This document shows positions 34,633 to 44,845 of a stretch of DNA of 64,000 nt, piece by piece. The stretch is from Enoplolaimus lenunculus (lineage: Eukaryota; Nematoda; Enoplea; Enoplida; Thoracostomopsidae). Under the pieces are notes generated by a model. The model made no database searches. It saw only the letters and a program-made list of their open reading frames with translations, and was not told where the DNA came from. How positions within the stretch are numbered: position 1 is the stretch's first letter; each line of letters opens with the position of its first letter. The translations under genes and the position numbers were made by a program. The stretch lies in the NCBI GenBank assembly GCA_030248215.1, contig JASANG010003574.1, positions 32,348 through 96,347 of the forward strand, given 5' to 3'.

Positions 34633-34838
34633 TGACCAATGTAAAGAACACGGCCGAAACAGTAGTATAAGCATATTCCTCAACGTAAAGCCTAAGCCTA
34701 AGCCTAAACCTAAGCGTAAGGATGAGCCCCTAACTCTACGCCTAAGCCTAAGCCTAAGCAAAAAAATTAGTCTAAAGCTTAAGCTTATTCTATTACAGTC
34801 CCGCCGGAAAACGTTCCGACCCTCTTCTATACATGGGC
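34633..34838 (-). mobile_element. Family A MITE with perfect 8-bp target duplication
   Basis: It runs from GACCAATGTAAAGAACACGG to CGACCCTCTTCTATACATGGGCC. GCTTCGTT lies on both sides. Confidence 0.85.
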
Positions 34839-35021
34839 CGCTTCGTTTTGCACCTTTAGCAGCAAAACTGATGTCGTAGGATTGATATGGGCAGTGGCTG
34901 AGCGAGCCAGGAATATTTGCTGGGAGATGCTCTTTTGGAGCCTATTTTTAGTAATGTTTTTGATATTTACAACCTCACAAATCGCTAAAATCAGCAGCCT
35001 TTAAATCTATTTTATAACAAT

Positions 35022-35205
35022 CAACGACAACTTGTCGCCCAACAGTGTTCCAAAACCTATGAATAAATCAAAGCATTATTATAAGCGTAATTCGAACTTT
35101 AAGCATAACGCATATATAAATTGATGGCCGACGAACGGTCGAGTCGATGAAATTTCGGATTACAAGTTGGTCGAGTTGTCGGTCGACGAATTGTCGTGTG
35201 ATACC
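35022..35205. mobile_element. Family N MITE, uninterrupted
   Basis: Starts ACGACAACTTGTCGCCCAAC and ends GTCGGTCGACGAATTGTCG, with 'aaatttcggattacaagttgg' subterminal. It serves as reference for the two split copies. Confidence 0.65.
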
Positions 35206-35510
35206 GTGTTAAAAGTAGATTGTCGGCTAAATTAAAAAAAGTTATAATTTTTTACAAACATTTGCAACACATTTCAGTTTTAAGCAGAAAAAAAATGATG
35301 CAATATTGCTTTGTTTGTGCAGTTTAAAAAAACAAAACACACAAATTTGAGTAGGATTTTTTCAAATACGTAAGGGTTTCGAGTGGCTGCTAGGAAACAG
35401 AACTGCTGGAGGGGGGGGTCGGTCTGAAAAAATATTGGTTTTTATCCTGAACTGGCAAACCGGTAACAGTAATTCAATAAAGCCAAGCGCTTTTGTATTG
35501 GACAACGGTC
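35206..35510. other. Unannotated AT-rich stretch
   Basis: No exon or repeat terminus recognised apart from a G-run near 35,412. Confidence 0.3.
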
Positions 35511-35513
35511 CAT

Positions 35514-35688
35514 TCAGGTCCGTAGCCAGCTCACCTTGCTACGGGAGCTAATCATGCTTTAGGAGGGACATAGAAGGGCTTTCGATGACTTTACAAGCAA
35601 GGTTGAAAAGTTTCTGGGGAGGGGCAAAATTCGTCCAGGGGTGGCTTAGCGTCCACTGGCCTGCCTTGGCTATGGGCCCGTATTATAT
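35514..35688. mobile_element. Family G MITE
   Basis: It runs from CAGGTCCGTAGCCAGCTCAC to CTTGGCTATGGGCCCG, with 'gcaaggttgaaaagtttctgggg' inside. Confidence 0.65.
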
Positions 35689-36009
35689 ATTAAACTTATA
35701 AAGCATTAACATTGGCCTGAAAGCCTATAAGCTTTAGCTTTTGAACTACAATTGCCGCTATTTCGCAGCATAGGGGATAGATTGTTCGGATATATCCCCA
35801 TATCCGAAATTTTTAGAGTTGAAAAACAACACAATGTAAACAGGGTTTAAAATAACCTTCTGGATCATAATGGTCAAATATTATGGGATTATTCCCTCCG
35901 TAAAATAATGCCTTAGCTACACCACATCCGCTATCGGTACCCTAAATAATTTATCAGTTGAATATTGAAGGGTTTAAAAATGGTGTGGCACCGTAAAACC
36001 TTTGTCAAC

Positions 36010-36155
36010 CTGGCCACAAACAACATAAACATCGTTCAGCGTATTTCAAAGCCTAAGCTTAAAGCGTAAGCCAAAAAAATTAGTCTAAAGCTTAAGCTTA
36101 CATCATTACAGTCGCGCAGAAAAACGTTCCGCCGCTGATGCTTTACAATGGGTCA
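36010..36155 (-). mobile_element. Family A MITE, short and diverged
   Basis: The right end CGTTCCGCCGCTGATGCTTTACAATGGG is clear. The left is degenerate (CAAACAACATAAACATCG). Confidence 0.55.
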
Positions 36156-36173
36156 CATTGTTAATAAAAGCTT

Positions 36174-36438
36174 ATGTCATTCCCACGTTACGCGTGGTTC
36201 GTCCTGCGCATAAAGTGTCCGAACGACTTTTGGATACTCCAATGTGTCCTTCAAGTGATATCAAAATATGCTACAACGTCCGCTGAGATAACTTCAACTA
36301 ATAGCGGACGGTGTATAGTTTCACGCAAACTATGTCCGCAAACGAAAAACGTATATGCTTGGTCAAGTATCCGCAAGAAAACAGAAACGGTGCGGATATT
36401 TTATATGCAAGCCGAATCAGCGGTAACGTGGGACTGAC
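36174..36438. mobile_element. 265-bp MITE with CCCACGTTAC ends
   Basis: The left TATGTCATTCCCACGTTACGC and right GCGGTAACGTGGGACTGACATTA are inverted repeats. The interior has inverted 'gtccgaacg' / 'cgtccgct' segments. The open frame over it is not a gene. Only one copy is in the window. Confidence 0.65.
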
Positions 36439-36439
36439 A

Positions 36440-36890
36440 TTATATGAAAGTTAAAAATTAAAAATGAACAAGCATTGTAGAATTCGCTGCACCGCGTAAA
36501 TAATTTATGGCTAAACTGTATATTAGCGATGTATCAAATCCAATATACAACCCAATTTAGGCGTCGTCTGGTTCAACGTCGCACCAGGCTGTCTCATGAG
36601 CTCCGTAGGCAAAGTTTAGTTAATAAACAAACCAAAAATGCCATTTGTTTAGCCAAACTCGTTCAAACTAAAGCTACTAGCAGATTTAACCAAAATGTAA
36701 ACATTGTACACAGGCGGAACTTAGGTTACTTTGATAGACAGTGGTTTAGCCACAGCTTGCTTGGCATAGGATTTTGGTTCGGTAAAAAGGTTCATAAACG
36801 AGTGGCCCCACGGGGGGTGGAGATTGTTCGCTGAGACTAACTCCGGGACGGAAAATTTCAACGAGAAGAATTTTAGTGGTACATATTGTC
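36440..36890 (+). other. Unrecognised stretch with a 101-codon Arg-rich frame
   Basis: The frame 36,529-36,834 encodes an Arg/Gln-rich peptide (FRRRLVQRRTRLSHELRRQS). I know no family for it, and there are no flanking splice signals I trust. It could be chance. Confidence 0.2.
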
Positions 36891-36892
36891 GT

Positions 36893-37067
36893 GTCTGTAC
36901 CCAAAGGGTGGGGTAGGGAAGGCTCAGCTCCCCCCTGGAAAAATTTTGGCCCCCCCTAGAAAATTTTCAAGCTTGCTTGTAAGTCATTAAAAAACCCTTG
37001 AATGTCCACCCCTATTGAAAATTTTTTGCCACCCCTCCTAGCAAGGTTAGCTGGCTACGGGCCTGCA
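36893..37067. mobile_element. Family G MITE
   Basis: From GTACCCAAAGGGTGGGGTAG to TTAGCTGGCTACGGGCCTGC. It carries 'aagcttgcttgtaagtcattaaaaaaccc' as in the copy at position 1. Confidence 0.65.
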
Positions 37068-37189
37068 TATTGACCCCGAGAGAAATTTTTAAAGGTAGAC
37101 TGTACTAGAGCACGAAAACTTCTCGAATGTGCTTTCATCGAAGTTTTAAAGTTTTAGTTTCACGCACGTCTGATCGGGCTTAGGCTAAG

Positions 37190-37308
37190 GTTAATGGTTG
37201 CGCTATACTGTCGTTCGTCATCGTCCACAACGGACGGCGCCGGACGTTGACAGACGGGAACAAATAGCGCTGGACGGCACCGCACGAAAAGTATAGCGCC
37301 GCCGTGAG
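37190..37308. mobile_element. Family E MITE next to piggyBac
   Basis: It runs from GGTTAATGGTTGCGCTATAC to AGTATAGCGCCGCCGTGAGG. It ends two bases before the TTAA of the piggyBac element. Confidence 0.6.
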
Positions 37309-37330
37309 GTTTAACCCTCAATGGCCCGAC

Positions 37331-37526
37331 AGTCTACATATGTAGACATAACCAGTTCGGCAATTGATTGTTCGGCAGGTGCTATAGTTAAGAATCTATT
37401 GTTTAATTTCCATCGATAATTATTCTGTTATAGTAGTATAAAAAACTTATAGCATTGTGGGAACAAAAGTTTGCTGTACAGTGAGTCATATACCTATATA
37501 ACCCGACCGTCTACATATGTAGACAG
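37331..37526. promoter_or_regulatory. Repeated palindrome, putative transposase-binding sites
   Basis: GTCTACATATGTAGACA occurs at about 37,333-37,349 and 37,509-37,525, each preceded by CCCGAC. One lies near the element tip and one ~90 bp before the start codon. Binding is inferred from position. Confidence 0.4.
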
Positions 37527-37616
37527 ATGTTGATTTGATCATAGTTTGAGTTTTGACAAGAATTGGAACGTTTTGTTCTTACACACGGTTTTGTATGGTG
37601 AGGTAAAGTCAGGGAA

Positions 37617-39329
37617 ATGTCAGGTTTGCATAAATTATCTTTGACTGAGGTCGTACGACGTGTATTAGAACCAAGTGATTCAGAGACAGAAGATGACAAA
37701 CCGGACGACAATAGTTCAAATGACGACTCAGAATCAGTTGAGTTAGGTCAATGCAGTAGTGAAGAGGCTGCTATTTATGAGCAAGATAGTGATGGTGAAT
37801 TACAAAAACAATCGGACGCATCTAGTAGTGAGTTGAGCGATATGGACGAGACTTCTAGTGGAAGTAATGTGTTTTTGTCAGCGACGGGTGTTGAGTGGCA
37901 TTCTACAACACCGCCTGTCCGTGTGTTAGCTAGAAATATAATTCGCTTTCGCGAAGGCAGTGCAGTAAACCCTACAACAGAGTCACAAGCATTTTATTTT
38001 TATATAAACGAGCCCATTTTACATACAATTCAGCGACTCACTAGTAGGCGACTGCGGGCGCGCAATTTTTCAACGCTACCAATGTGCGAGCTGAAAGCTT
38101 GGCTTGGGGTGGTAATCAGAGCTGGTGCAGATCGCGATAACATGTCTCCAGTGGCTTCACTATTCACCAAAAACGACAGCAGGCCCTTTTACCGCTGCGC
38201 GCTGTCAAAAAACAGAATGAAACAGTTGCTGGAAAATGTAACATTCGACAACAAACTGACTCGCCGGGAGCGTCAAAAAAGTGACAAAATGGCTGCTATA
38301 CGAGATGTTTGGGACCTATTTCAGTCCAACTTACGTCTTCATTATATACCGTCCGAATCACTTACAGTAGATGAACAGCTCTACGGGTATAGAGGATATG
38401 CACCGGGGCGAGCGTACATGCCGGCGAAACCTGCTAAGTACGGCGTAAAAATATTCTGGCTTTGCGATGCTCGGAATGGATATGCCCTAAAAGGAAATAT
38501 TTATACAGGGCGTGAAGGCGAACGGGCCGTAGGGCTTGCTAAACGCATCGTAATTGATCTTATTCAACCATACTGTAACACTCAGCGAAACATTTTCATG
38601 GACCGCTATTTCACATCCCATGAATTGGCTGTGGACCTATTACAAAGTGGGCTAACGTGCACAGGCACAATAATGGCAAATCGCCGCAGCGTACCTCCGG
38701 TGCTAAAGTCAACAAAAGAACAAGAGGTCTATAGCACCCGATTTTTATGGGACCACAATAACCGCATAATGTTGGCGTCTTATTGTCCAAAGAAAAATAA
38801 AAATGTGCTATTACTAAGTTCAGTTCATGTGAAAAACGAAGTTTGCACCAGCAGAGAGGACAAAAAACCAGCAGTTATCTTGGATTATAATTTGGGAAAA
38901 GGCGGGGTTGATGAAATGGACTCTTGCATTGATGATTTTACCTGCAAACGCAAAACGAATCGTTATCCTCTAGTCTGCGTTTTCAATATGATTGATATTG
39001 CGTTGCACAACGCATTCATTGTCGCGAAACTGAACGGATATCAAAAGTCACGCAATGTTTTCATGAAAAATGTAGCCGAACAACTAGCGCAAGACAATAT
39101 GACCAAACGTTACAGTAGTGAAAAAATTTACGCAAAATCAAAGGATTCATTTATGGCTTACGGGCTGCCTCAAAAGCGAAACGAACCTTCTACATCTGGT
39201 AAACCGACCAAATGTCAGGTCACAAGTTGTCGCAAATCTACGAGATTGAGCTGTTCGTCATGTGGAAAACAAGTGTGCAAGGAGTTAGCCAATCACAACG
39301 TTAGCTTTGTTAGCCAATCACTGCGTTAG
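37617..39329 (+). CDS. piggyBac transposase
   Basis: A 570-residue single-exon protein with an acidic Ser/Asp-rich N terminus (residues 20-80). The DDE_Tnp_1_7-type core has catalytic Asp252 (SLTVDEQLYGYRG), Asp329 (NIFMDRYFTS) and Asp432 with Asp435 (GKGGVDEMDSC). The arrangement equals D268, D346, D447 and D450 of the moth enzyme. A Cys-rich tail begins at Cys533 (C533, C538, C546, C549, C554) but stops early because a 25-bp tandem repeat shifts the frame. It acts in the nucleus, cutting and pasting at TTAA. The core frame is intact, so the insertion is probably not ancient. Confidence 0.92.
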   Translation: MSGLHKLSLTEVVRRVLEPSDSETEDDKPDDNSSNDDSESVELGQCSSEEAAIYEQDSDGELQKQSDASSSELSDMDETSSGSNVFLSATGVEWHSTTPPVRVLARNIIRFREGSAVNPTTESQAFYFYINEPILHTIQRLTSRRLRARNFSTLPMCELKAWLGVVIRAGADRDNMSPVASLFTKNDSRPFYRCALSKNRMKQLLENVTFDNKLTRRERQKSDKMAAIRDVWDLFQSNLRLHYIPSESLTVDEQLYGYRGYAPGRAYMPAKPAKYGVKIFWLCDARNGYALKGNIYTGREGERAVGLAKRIVIDLIQPYCNTQRNIFMDRYFTSHELAVDLLQSGLTCTGTIMANRRSVPPVLKSTKEQEVYSTRFLWDHNNRIMLASYCPKKNKNVLLLSSVHVKNEVCTSREDKKPAVILDYNLGKGGVDEMDSCIDDFTCKRKTNRYPLVCVFNMIDIALHNAFIVAKLNGYQKSRNVFMKNVAEQLAQDNMTKRYSSEKIYAKSKDSFMAYGLPQKRNEPSTSGKPTKCQVTSCRKSTRLSCSSCGKQVCKELANHNVSFVSQSLR

Positions 39330-39410
39330 CTTTGTTAGCCAATCACAGCGTTAGCTTTGTTAGCCAATCACAGCGTTAGCTTTGTTATCCAATCACAGCG
39401 TTAGCTTTGT
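39281..39410. repeat. 25-bp tandem repeat inside the transposase 3' end, five units
   Basis: Unit GTTAGCCAATCACAGCGTTAGCTTT recurs five times with small changes. As 25 is not a multiple of three, the second unit brings a TAG in frame at 39,327-39,329. Confidence 0.9.
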
Positions 39411-39486
39411 TAAACCGAACAGAATGCATAACCATGCAAAGCATCGTTTCAAAATTACCGCTGATTCAAAAAGAGAGATTTTGATG

Positions 39487-39640
39487 AGGGCCTGTAGACA
39501 AATGGGGGCCAAGAGGCTCAACCCTCTTCTGGAAAAATGTTTGCCCTCTCTAGATAAATTTTCAACATTGCTTTTAAGTAATCGAAAACACTTGTATGCC
39601 CTTCTGAAAAATGTCCGGGTTTTAGTAGGTTATCCACCTC
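39487..39640. mobile_element. Family G MITE
   Basis: 'gggcctgtagacaaatgggggccaagaggctcaaccctcttctggaaaaatg' and 'ttttcaacattgcttttaag' match family G. It directly follows the piggyBac remnant. Confidence 0.55.
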
Positions 39641-39890
39641 AGTCGGCAAAAATTTTAGGATTTTCCAAATCTTTGAATATTTAAAGTTCTCATGATCATC
39701 CCTGAACATCCCACGCTCAAATTTGAAGTTTTGAAAATTTGGGACTTAAAAATGGCGCGGCGCCAACGATTTGGGACTGAGCCAAATCAGTTATTTGATC
39801 ATATATAATTGCTAGCCAGACGTCTGATTGTGGAAATTTTTACACCATACGACTTAAGCTCTGGGTGTTGCATGAGAATGGTGTATAATT
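39641..39890. other. Unannotated AT-rich stretch
   Basis: No exon or repeat end recognised. Confidence 0.3.
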
Positions 39891-39893
39891 TGT

Positions 39894-40110
39894 TGGCATA
39901 TGTAATGATTAGGGGCGAAACGTTTTTCTGCGGGACTGCAATAGAGTAAGCTTAAGGTTTAGACTAATTTTTGTGTTTGGCTTACGTTTTAGGCTTAGGT
40001 TTAGGCTTAGGAATATGCTCATTCTTACGTCTCGTCTTAAGCTTAGGCTAAGGTTTAGGCTTAGGAATATGATTATAATACTGTTCCCCTCTTGTTCTTT
40101 GCATTGGCCA
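39894..40110 (+). mobile_element. Family A MITE
   Basis: It runs from GGCATATGTAATGATTAGGG to CTTGTTCTTTGCATTGGCC. Confidence 0.7.
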
Positions 40111-40447
40111 ATTTGTCTAACTTTTTGACAAATTTTTTTTCATGATTTTCTACGAGTGACCTGGTCTTTAAAAAATCGAATCTTTCAAAAATTAAAATTT
40201 GAGAATGGAACTATCAGGGGATGCCGATAGAAGTCCAAATATGCAAAAATTTTCAAAATCCAACCATTTATGAGCAAACGTCGACTGCGGGGATAACCGA
40301 AGCTGCCCAAATGTTCGGCCCCCTCAATAGGGTGCGCCGGCTGCGGGCCTGATCTGAACTAAATTTTGCCGTAGTTTACATGGGTCGTATCGTTTTAACG
40401 TCTCGGCTTTCAACAGTATGTACGACAAAATTTGAACACAATAAAGC

Positions 40448-40728
40448 CATATTCACACATGCAACTTTTTGCTGCGAGAACTTGCAGCTACGAATTGCAC
40501 GCAGAACCTACATTTTTCATCAGCCAATGAGAAAGCGGATGCAATTAATTCATTGAACTTGCATGGTTATTCACACATATGAACTAAATTGCCAGCTTTT
40601 ATTTTTAATGAAATATTTGCAGCTGCAAATTTTTCGAGCGGGATTTCAGCCCCAACTTGCAAGTGCAAGTTGCAGCTACAAGTTCTCGCAGCAAAAACTT
40701 GCACGTGTGAATAGGGCGTTACGCATTT
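40448..40728. mobile_element. Family F MITE
   Basis: Long inverted ends: CATATTCACACATGCAACTT with 'gctgcgagaacttgcagct' and AAAACTTGCACGTGTGAATA at the right. Copies lie at 46,848, 53,454 and 57,390. The open frame at 40,563-40,826 is a shadow. Confidence 0.7.
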
Positions 40729-40729
40729 T

Positions 40730-41200
40730 AATTGGTATAAAACGCAACTTATCCCAACAGCCCTTTTCAGGAGTACTGACCGATAGACAGTACGGGTTTA
40801 TGAGATCGTCTACGGGAGGAATTTGAGGAGAGATGGTTGTCCATGTTCATGATAGGATTTTTTCATCGGGGAGGGATGTAGATTGTCCATGCTATGAAGA
40901 ATCTGGGGGGTGGACAGATTGCACATGAGATCCCCCAAGTTTTACAAGTGGGACAAAGTCTTTTCTAAAGGTAACCAAAGTTTTTGCAGAGGAGCTGAGC
41001 CTTTCTATTCCTTCTCTGGTTACGAGCGCGACCTTAGAACAAGGCGTACCTTTATTCAAGCATAAGTGAAAACTTTTGCCTTAGGCTTTGCGTAAATCTT
41101 ATAAACTTAACCCTTCAATATATTAACGGAACGTGTACAAGAACCATGTAAATATCTTTAAAAATACAAAACCACTCAAAATATTTATTTCTCTTAAACA
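40730..41200. other. Unannotated stretch
   Basis: A family G-like fragment (GGAGCTGAGCCTTTCTATTC) lies near 41,000. No gene was seen. Confidence 0.3.
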
Positions 41201-41202
41201 AC

Positions 41203-41285
41203 ATATATACATATATATGTATATGTATATATTTATATATATATGTATGTATATATAATTTATTTATAATTTATTTATATATTTA
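41203..41285. repeat. AT microsatellite
   Basis: (TATATG/CATATA)n followed by 'atttatttataatttatttatat'. Confidence 0.85.
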
Positions 41286-41514
41286 GCGACAGAGATTTAA
41301 ACAATGTTTTTAATACAAAACACTTGAAATTTGAAATTCTCCGAAGGCGAACATTTTTCAATTACAACACGGGTCGATTAAGAAATTTAGACTCAACAAC
41401 GTAATTTTGCTTGAAAATGACAACAGTTGATGCTAAATCGATTTTGTTACACTTAAACTCTCAGTATTGTTAGGGAGGCAGGTATATTTTTTAAAAATAT
41501 TAATGTCTTACGGT

Positions 41515-41692
41515 GCACTATCGTCGCCGTCCGTCGCCGCGTTCGTCATGTGGTGTCGTAATGACGTCATACTAACTTGAGGGTCAGGTATCAGTAGCGT
41601 AGTGGAAATTTAGCTCTGGGTGGGCACTATCGTCGCCGTCCGTCGCCGCGTTCGTCACGTGGTGTCGCAATGACGTCATACTAACTTGAGGG
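41515..41692. repeat. Two direct ~68-bp family E-like segments
   Basis: 'actatcgtcgccgtccgtcgccgcgttcgtca' through 'tgacgtcatactaacttgagggt' occurs at 41,518-41,584 and 41,626-41,693, nearly identical. CAGTAGCGTAGTGGAAATTT lies between, so a segment has been duplicated in tandem. Confidence 0.7.
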
Positions 41693-41992
41693 TAGTGAAA
41701 ATTTAACGCTGGGTGGGACGCTACGAAATTTTTGTAGTTTGTGCGTCTAAAATTAATTTGTTTTGTCCAAATTACGGGAAAATTTTTTGGCGAAATCATA
41801 GGAGGATCCGTGACATTTTTTGCCAATCTTCCTGTGCCTACAAAATGGGTCCTGGTTCTCAAATTGATGTAGGATCTATTACGAGCTAGTGATTGGTTTT
41901 CCCAACAAATTTAAACACACTTATAACCGAATGAACCACTGGTGGTTAATAAAGCTGACCTTCCAGACATATTAATCCCTCTCAAAAAATCG

Positions 41993-42198
41993 GCCCATGC
42001 AAAGATCAGGGGCGGAACATTTTTCTGTTGGACTAGAATAGAGTACGCTTAAGCTTTAGTGTAATTTTTTGTTTGGCTTAAGTTTAGGCTTAGGTTTAGG
42101 CTTAGGAATATGCTCATTCTTACACTTAAGCTTAGGCTTAGGCTTAGGCTTAGAAATATCCTTATATTACTGTTCCGCCCCTGTTCTTTTCATTGGCC
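41993..42198 (+). mobile_element. Family A MITE with perfect 8-bp target duplication
   Basis: It runs from GGCCCATGCAAAGATCAGGG to CCTGTTCTTTTCATTGGCC. AAAAAATC borders it on both sides. Confidence 0.85.
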
Positions 42199-42381
42199 AA
42201 AAAATCAAAACCAAATTTTTTGTATTATTTAGCACTGAAATTGCGTTTGGCTTCTTGCTGCTTTTAGTTAAACAAGTCACTTTTGACCAGTCGCTCCCCC
42301 GTCCGAAATTTCTGGATGGTAAAGAGGTACTTTTACATGCAAACAGCAATAAGCTAATTATCCTTAACAGAAAAAATTTCG

Positions 42382-42526
42382 ACCCATGTAAAAACATCAG
42401 CGACGAAACGTTTTTCTGCGGTACTGCGAAGAGTACAAGCTGAAAACGTTTTAGACTAACGTTTTGCTTAGGCTTAGGCTTAGGAATATACGTATGCTAC
42501 TGTTGTCCATGTTCTATAGATTGGTG
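42382..42526 (+). mobile_element. Family A MITE, diverged
   Basis: The left end GACCCATGTAAAAACATCAG is good. The right, TTGTCCATGTTCTATAGATTGGTG, is degenerate. Confidence 0.55.
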
Positions 42527-42814
42527 TAATTTTTTATTGCACATGGATTTAAGTATATCCAATAATCCTGTTTGCCCTTATGTCGGATGCCATAAACAAT
42601 ACCCGTGACGTAAAATTTCCCACAAACAATAAAAAATACAATTCGAAACAATAAAAAAACTTTTTATTAATCGTAAACTTTTTATTTCAATACAATCTGC
42701 TTTATCGTTTTAGCACAAATATATTAAAAAAGTAAATGAAAATATTTAATAACAAAAGCAATTAAAACATAAATAAATAAATAAAAAGACAAATAAAAAG
42801 GTTTATGAATTCGG

Positions 42815-43165
42815 AGGAGGTCAGCGAAACTTGCCGGAGCCGAAGCCGGAGCCGGAGATGAGGCGAAATTACGTAGTAAAAATGATGGCTAATTAGTTAA
42901 TTTTAGCCAATATCTGCAATATGTTGTTAAGTTGTTTGGTTTTACGTTAATTTTCTGCGAAATTTTGGAATTTATACTTGAAAATTGCGTCAAAAGTAAA
43001 ATGAAACACGCTAAACAGATAAATTTTGCCAAATTATGCAAAATTTTATTACCGAAAACGCTGAAACATCCGGCTAACATTCTACCGTAGCCAGAGCCGG
43101 GGCCGGAGCCCGGTTTTCTGTCGGAGCCAAAGCCGGAGGCCGACTTCCGGTTCCCACCTTCGTTC
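42815..43165. mobile_element. Family I MITE
   Basis: The interior 'gtagtaaaaatgatggctaattagttaattttagccaatatc' is almost identical to 63,225-63,262. 'gccggagccgg' blocks sit at both ends, and the termini are degenerate. Confidence 0.7.
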
Positions 43166-43186
43166 AATGGATATGAACCAGAGAAA

Positions 43187-43455
43187 ACATAACCACTGGC
43201 GAATGCAGAGCGGGGCGGGGGGCGTACCGCTCCACCGCTCAGAAATTTTTTGTCATAAAATGGTTTTGTCCTTCAAAACTTTTTGTAAAAAATCCATTTT
43301 TCCCACAGAAAAATATTTTGTGATAGAAAACGATAAGGTCCCCACAACCTTACAATTTGTTCCCCACAGAAAATTTAACTTTACAGCATAAATTGCGTTT
43401 CATAACATTGGACATCCCACCGTCAGAAATTTCTGTATCAGCCCCTCAACACAAC
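43187..43455 (+). mobile_element. Family Q repeat, second copy
   Basis: 'ctcagaaattttttgtcataaaatggttttgtcc', 'aaggtccccacaaccttacaa' and 'gcgtttcataacattgg' align with 17,985-18,280. Confidence 0.5.
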
Positions 43456-43557
43456 CGGTGGTCTGCGTTTGGTGTGGTGTTTGCATCGTCGGTACCTGCA
43501 CCAGTTTTAAACATTTTATAAAAATAGAAAATCCATGTAGAGTCTCCAAACTCAATA

Positions 43558-43830
43558 GTATAGGCATTGGCCTAGGCTTAGGTGTTTAGGATTAGGCTTA
43601 GGTGAAGGCTAATGCTTAGACTTGGGCTTAGGCTTAGCCTTAGGTTTTGGCTTAGGGTTAGGCTTAGGCTTAGGATTTGGCATAGACACAGGACTACCCC
43701 TAGGCTTTGGCTTTAAGGTTTAGGCTTATTTGACTAAGGTTAAGGCTTAGGCTTTAAGTCTTAGGATTAGGCGCAGACACATTTAGGCTTTTATGCTCAG
43801 GCTTAGGCTCAGACACAGGCTTACGTGTTA
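43558..43830. repeat. Degenerate TTAGGC-type array without MITE ends
   Basis: About 270 bp of 'ttaggc', 'tttggc', 'agacac' mixtures. No family A or B termini are visible, so it is either an eroded core or an independent array. Confidence 0.6.
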
Positions 43831-44452
43831 TTCAGAGATAGAAGACATTTCAATATTCTACGGTATTTGCTTGAAAACCCGTATCAGACGTTGAACAAAA
43901 CCTGTCAACTTTAACCTAAATCTTGTATTAAGCTTAAAAATAAGTCTAAAATCAGAAATCAACCTGTGACCAAGCAACTTACGGTATTTCGAATTTGTTC
44001 AAACCCTATTCTATGCAAAGAACAATAGTATGCTACCAGCATTAAGCAAAAAAGAGTGAATTCAAACTATTGTACACTACAAAACTTTATAGAACAAGCC
44101 ATTTAATCTCATTTTGTCACCATTAGCAACCGTTAACCTCGGCTTTTTGGTCAAATAACAATAATTAATAGACGTTTATGTATATGTCAATGCAAAAGTT
44201 GTGACCCACGACACAAGTCTGTCCAATAGTACACAGACGAGATTTAGAGACTAGAAAGCTTTAAATTTAGGGTCAGCGCCGGATTATAAAGTGGTCCCAG
44301 GGGGCCCCGGGGCCCGGCCTCTCACCGAAAGGGTTCACCAGCCAAAAACCCACGATATGTTTCAATGGTTAACGCGCGCAAAAACAGCGTCCGCTACGCC
44401 TTCAATATATATGCTATTTGTAAACATTTGACGGGCGCATTGTTGGAGGAAC
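43831..44452. other. Unannotated stretch
   Basis: A GC-rich patch (44,272-44,340) opens with CAGCGCCGGATTATAAAG, which resembles a MITE terminus. No exon recognised. Confidence 0.3.
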
Positions 44453-44454
44453 GA

Positions 44455-44690
44455 AAAAAACAACAACAAATAAAAAGCTAAAACAAAACGATAACAAAAA
44501 CAATACAAAAACTAAAAAACAAATAAAAAAGCTAAAACAAAACGATAACAAAAACAATACAAAAACTAAAAAAAACAAATAAAAAAGCTAAAACAAAACG
44601 ATAACAAAAACTATACAAAAACTAAAAAACAAATAAAAATGCTAAAACAAAACGATAACAAAAACTATACAAAAACTAAAAAAACACAAA
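44455..44690. repeat. A-rich tandem repeat, four units of ~60 bp
   Basis: 'agctaaaacaaaacgataacaaaaac' recurs at about 44,476, 44,530, 44,587 and 44,640. Confidence 0.85.
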
Positions 44691-44845
44691 ACATTAATAG
44701 ATACAAGGCTACACTTTGTCGTATGTTTGCGGTTCCGGTAGAATTTTTTCACATTATGTTAGCTATTTTCACATTAGTTTCCGGTATTTCGGACCCAGTT
44801 GAAACAAATCGTTTCGATGTGTAGGCTAATTTTGTTTAAAAATGT

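Larger units (their letters stand above)
37311..39486 (+). mobile_element. piggyBac-type DNA transposon, 3' end lost
   Basis: TTAA at 37,311-37,314 precedes CCCTCAATGGCCCGACAGTC, as expected for a piggyBac 5' end (TTAA-CCC). The transposase gene follows. No matching inverted end with TTAA was found on the right: after about 39,487 the sequence is family G. A family G insertion or deletion probably removed the 3' terminus, which would leave this copy immobile in cis. Confidence 0.75.
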
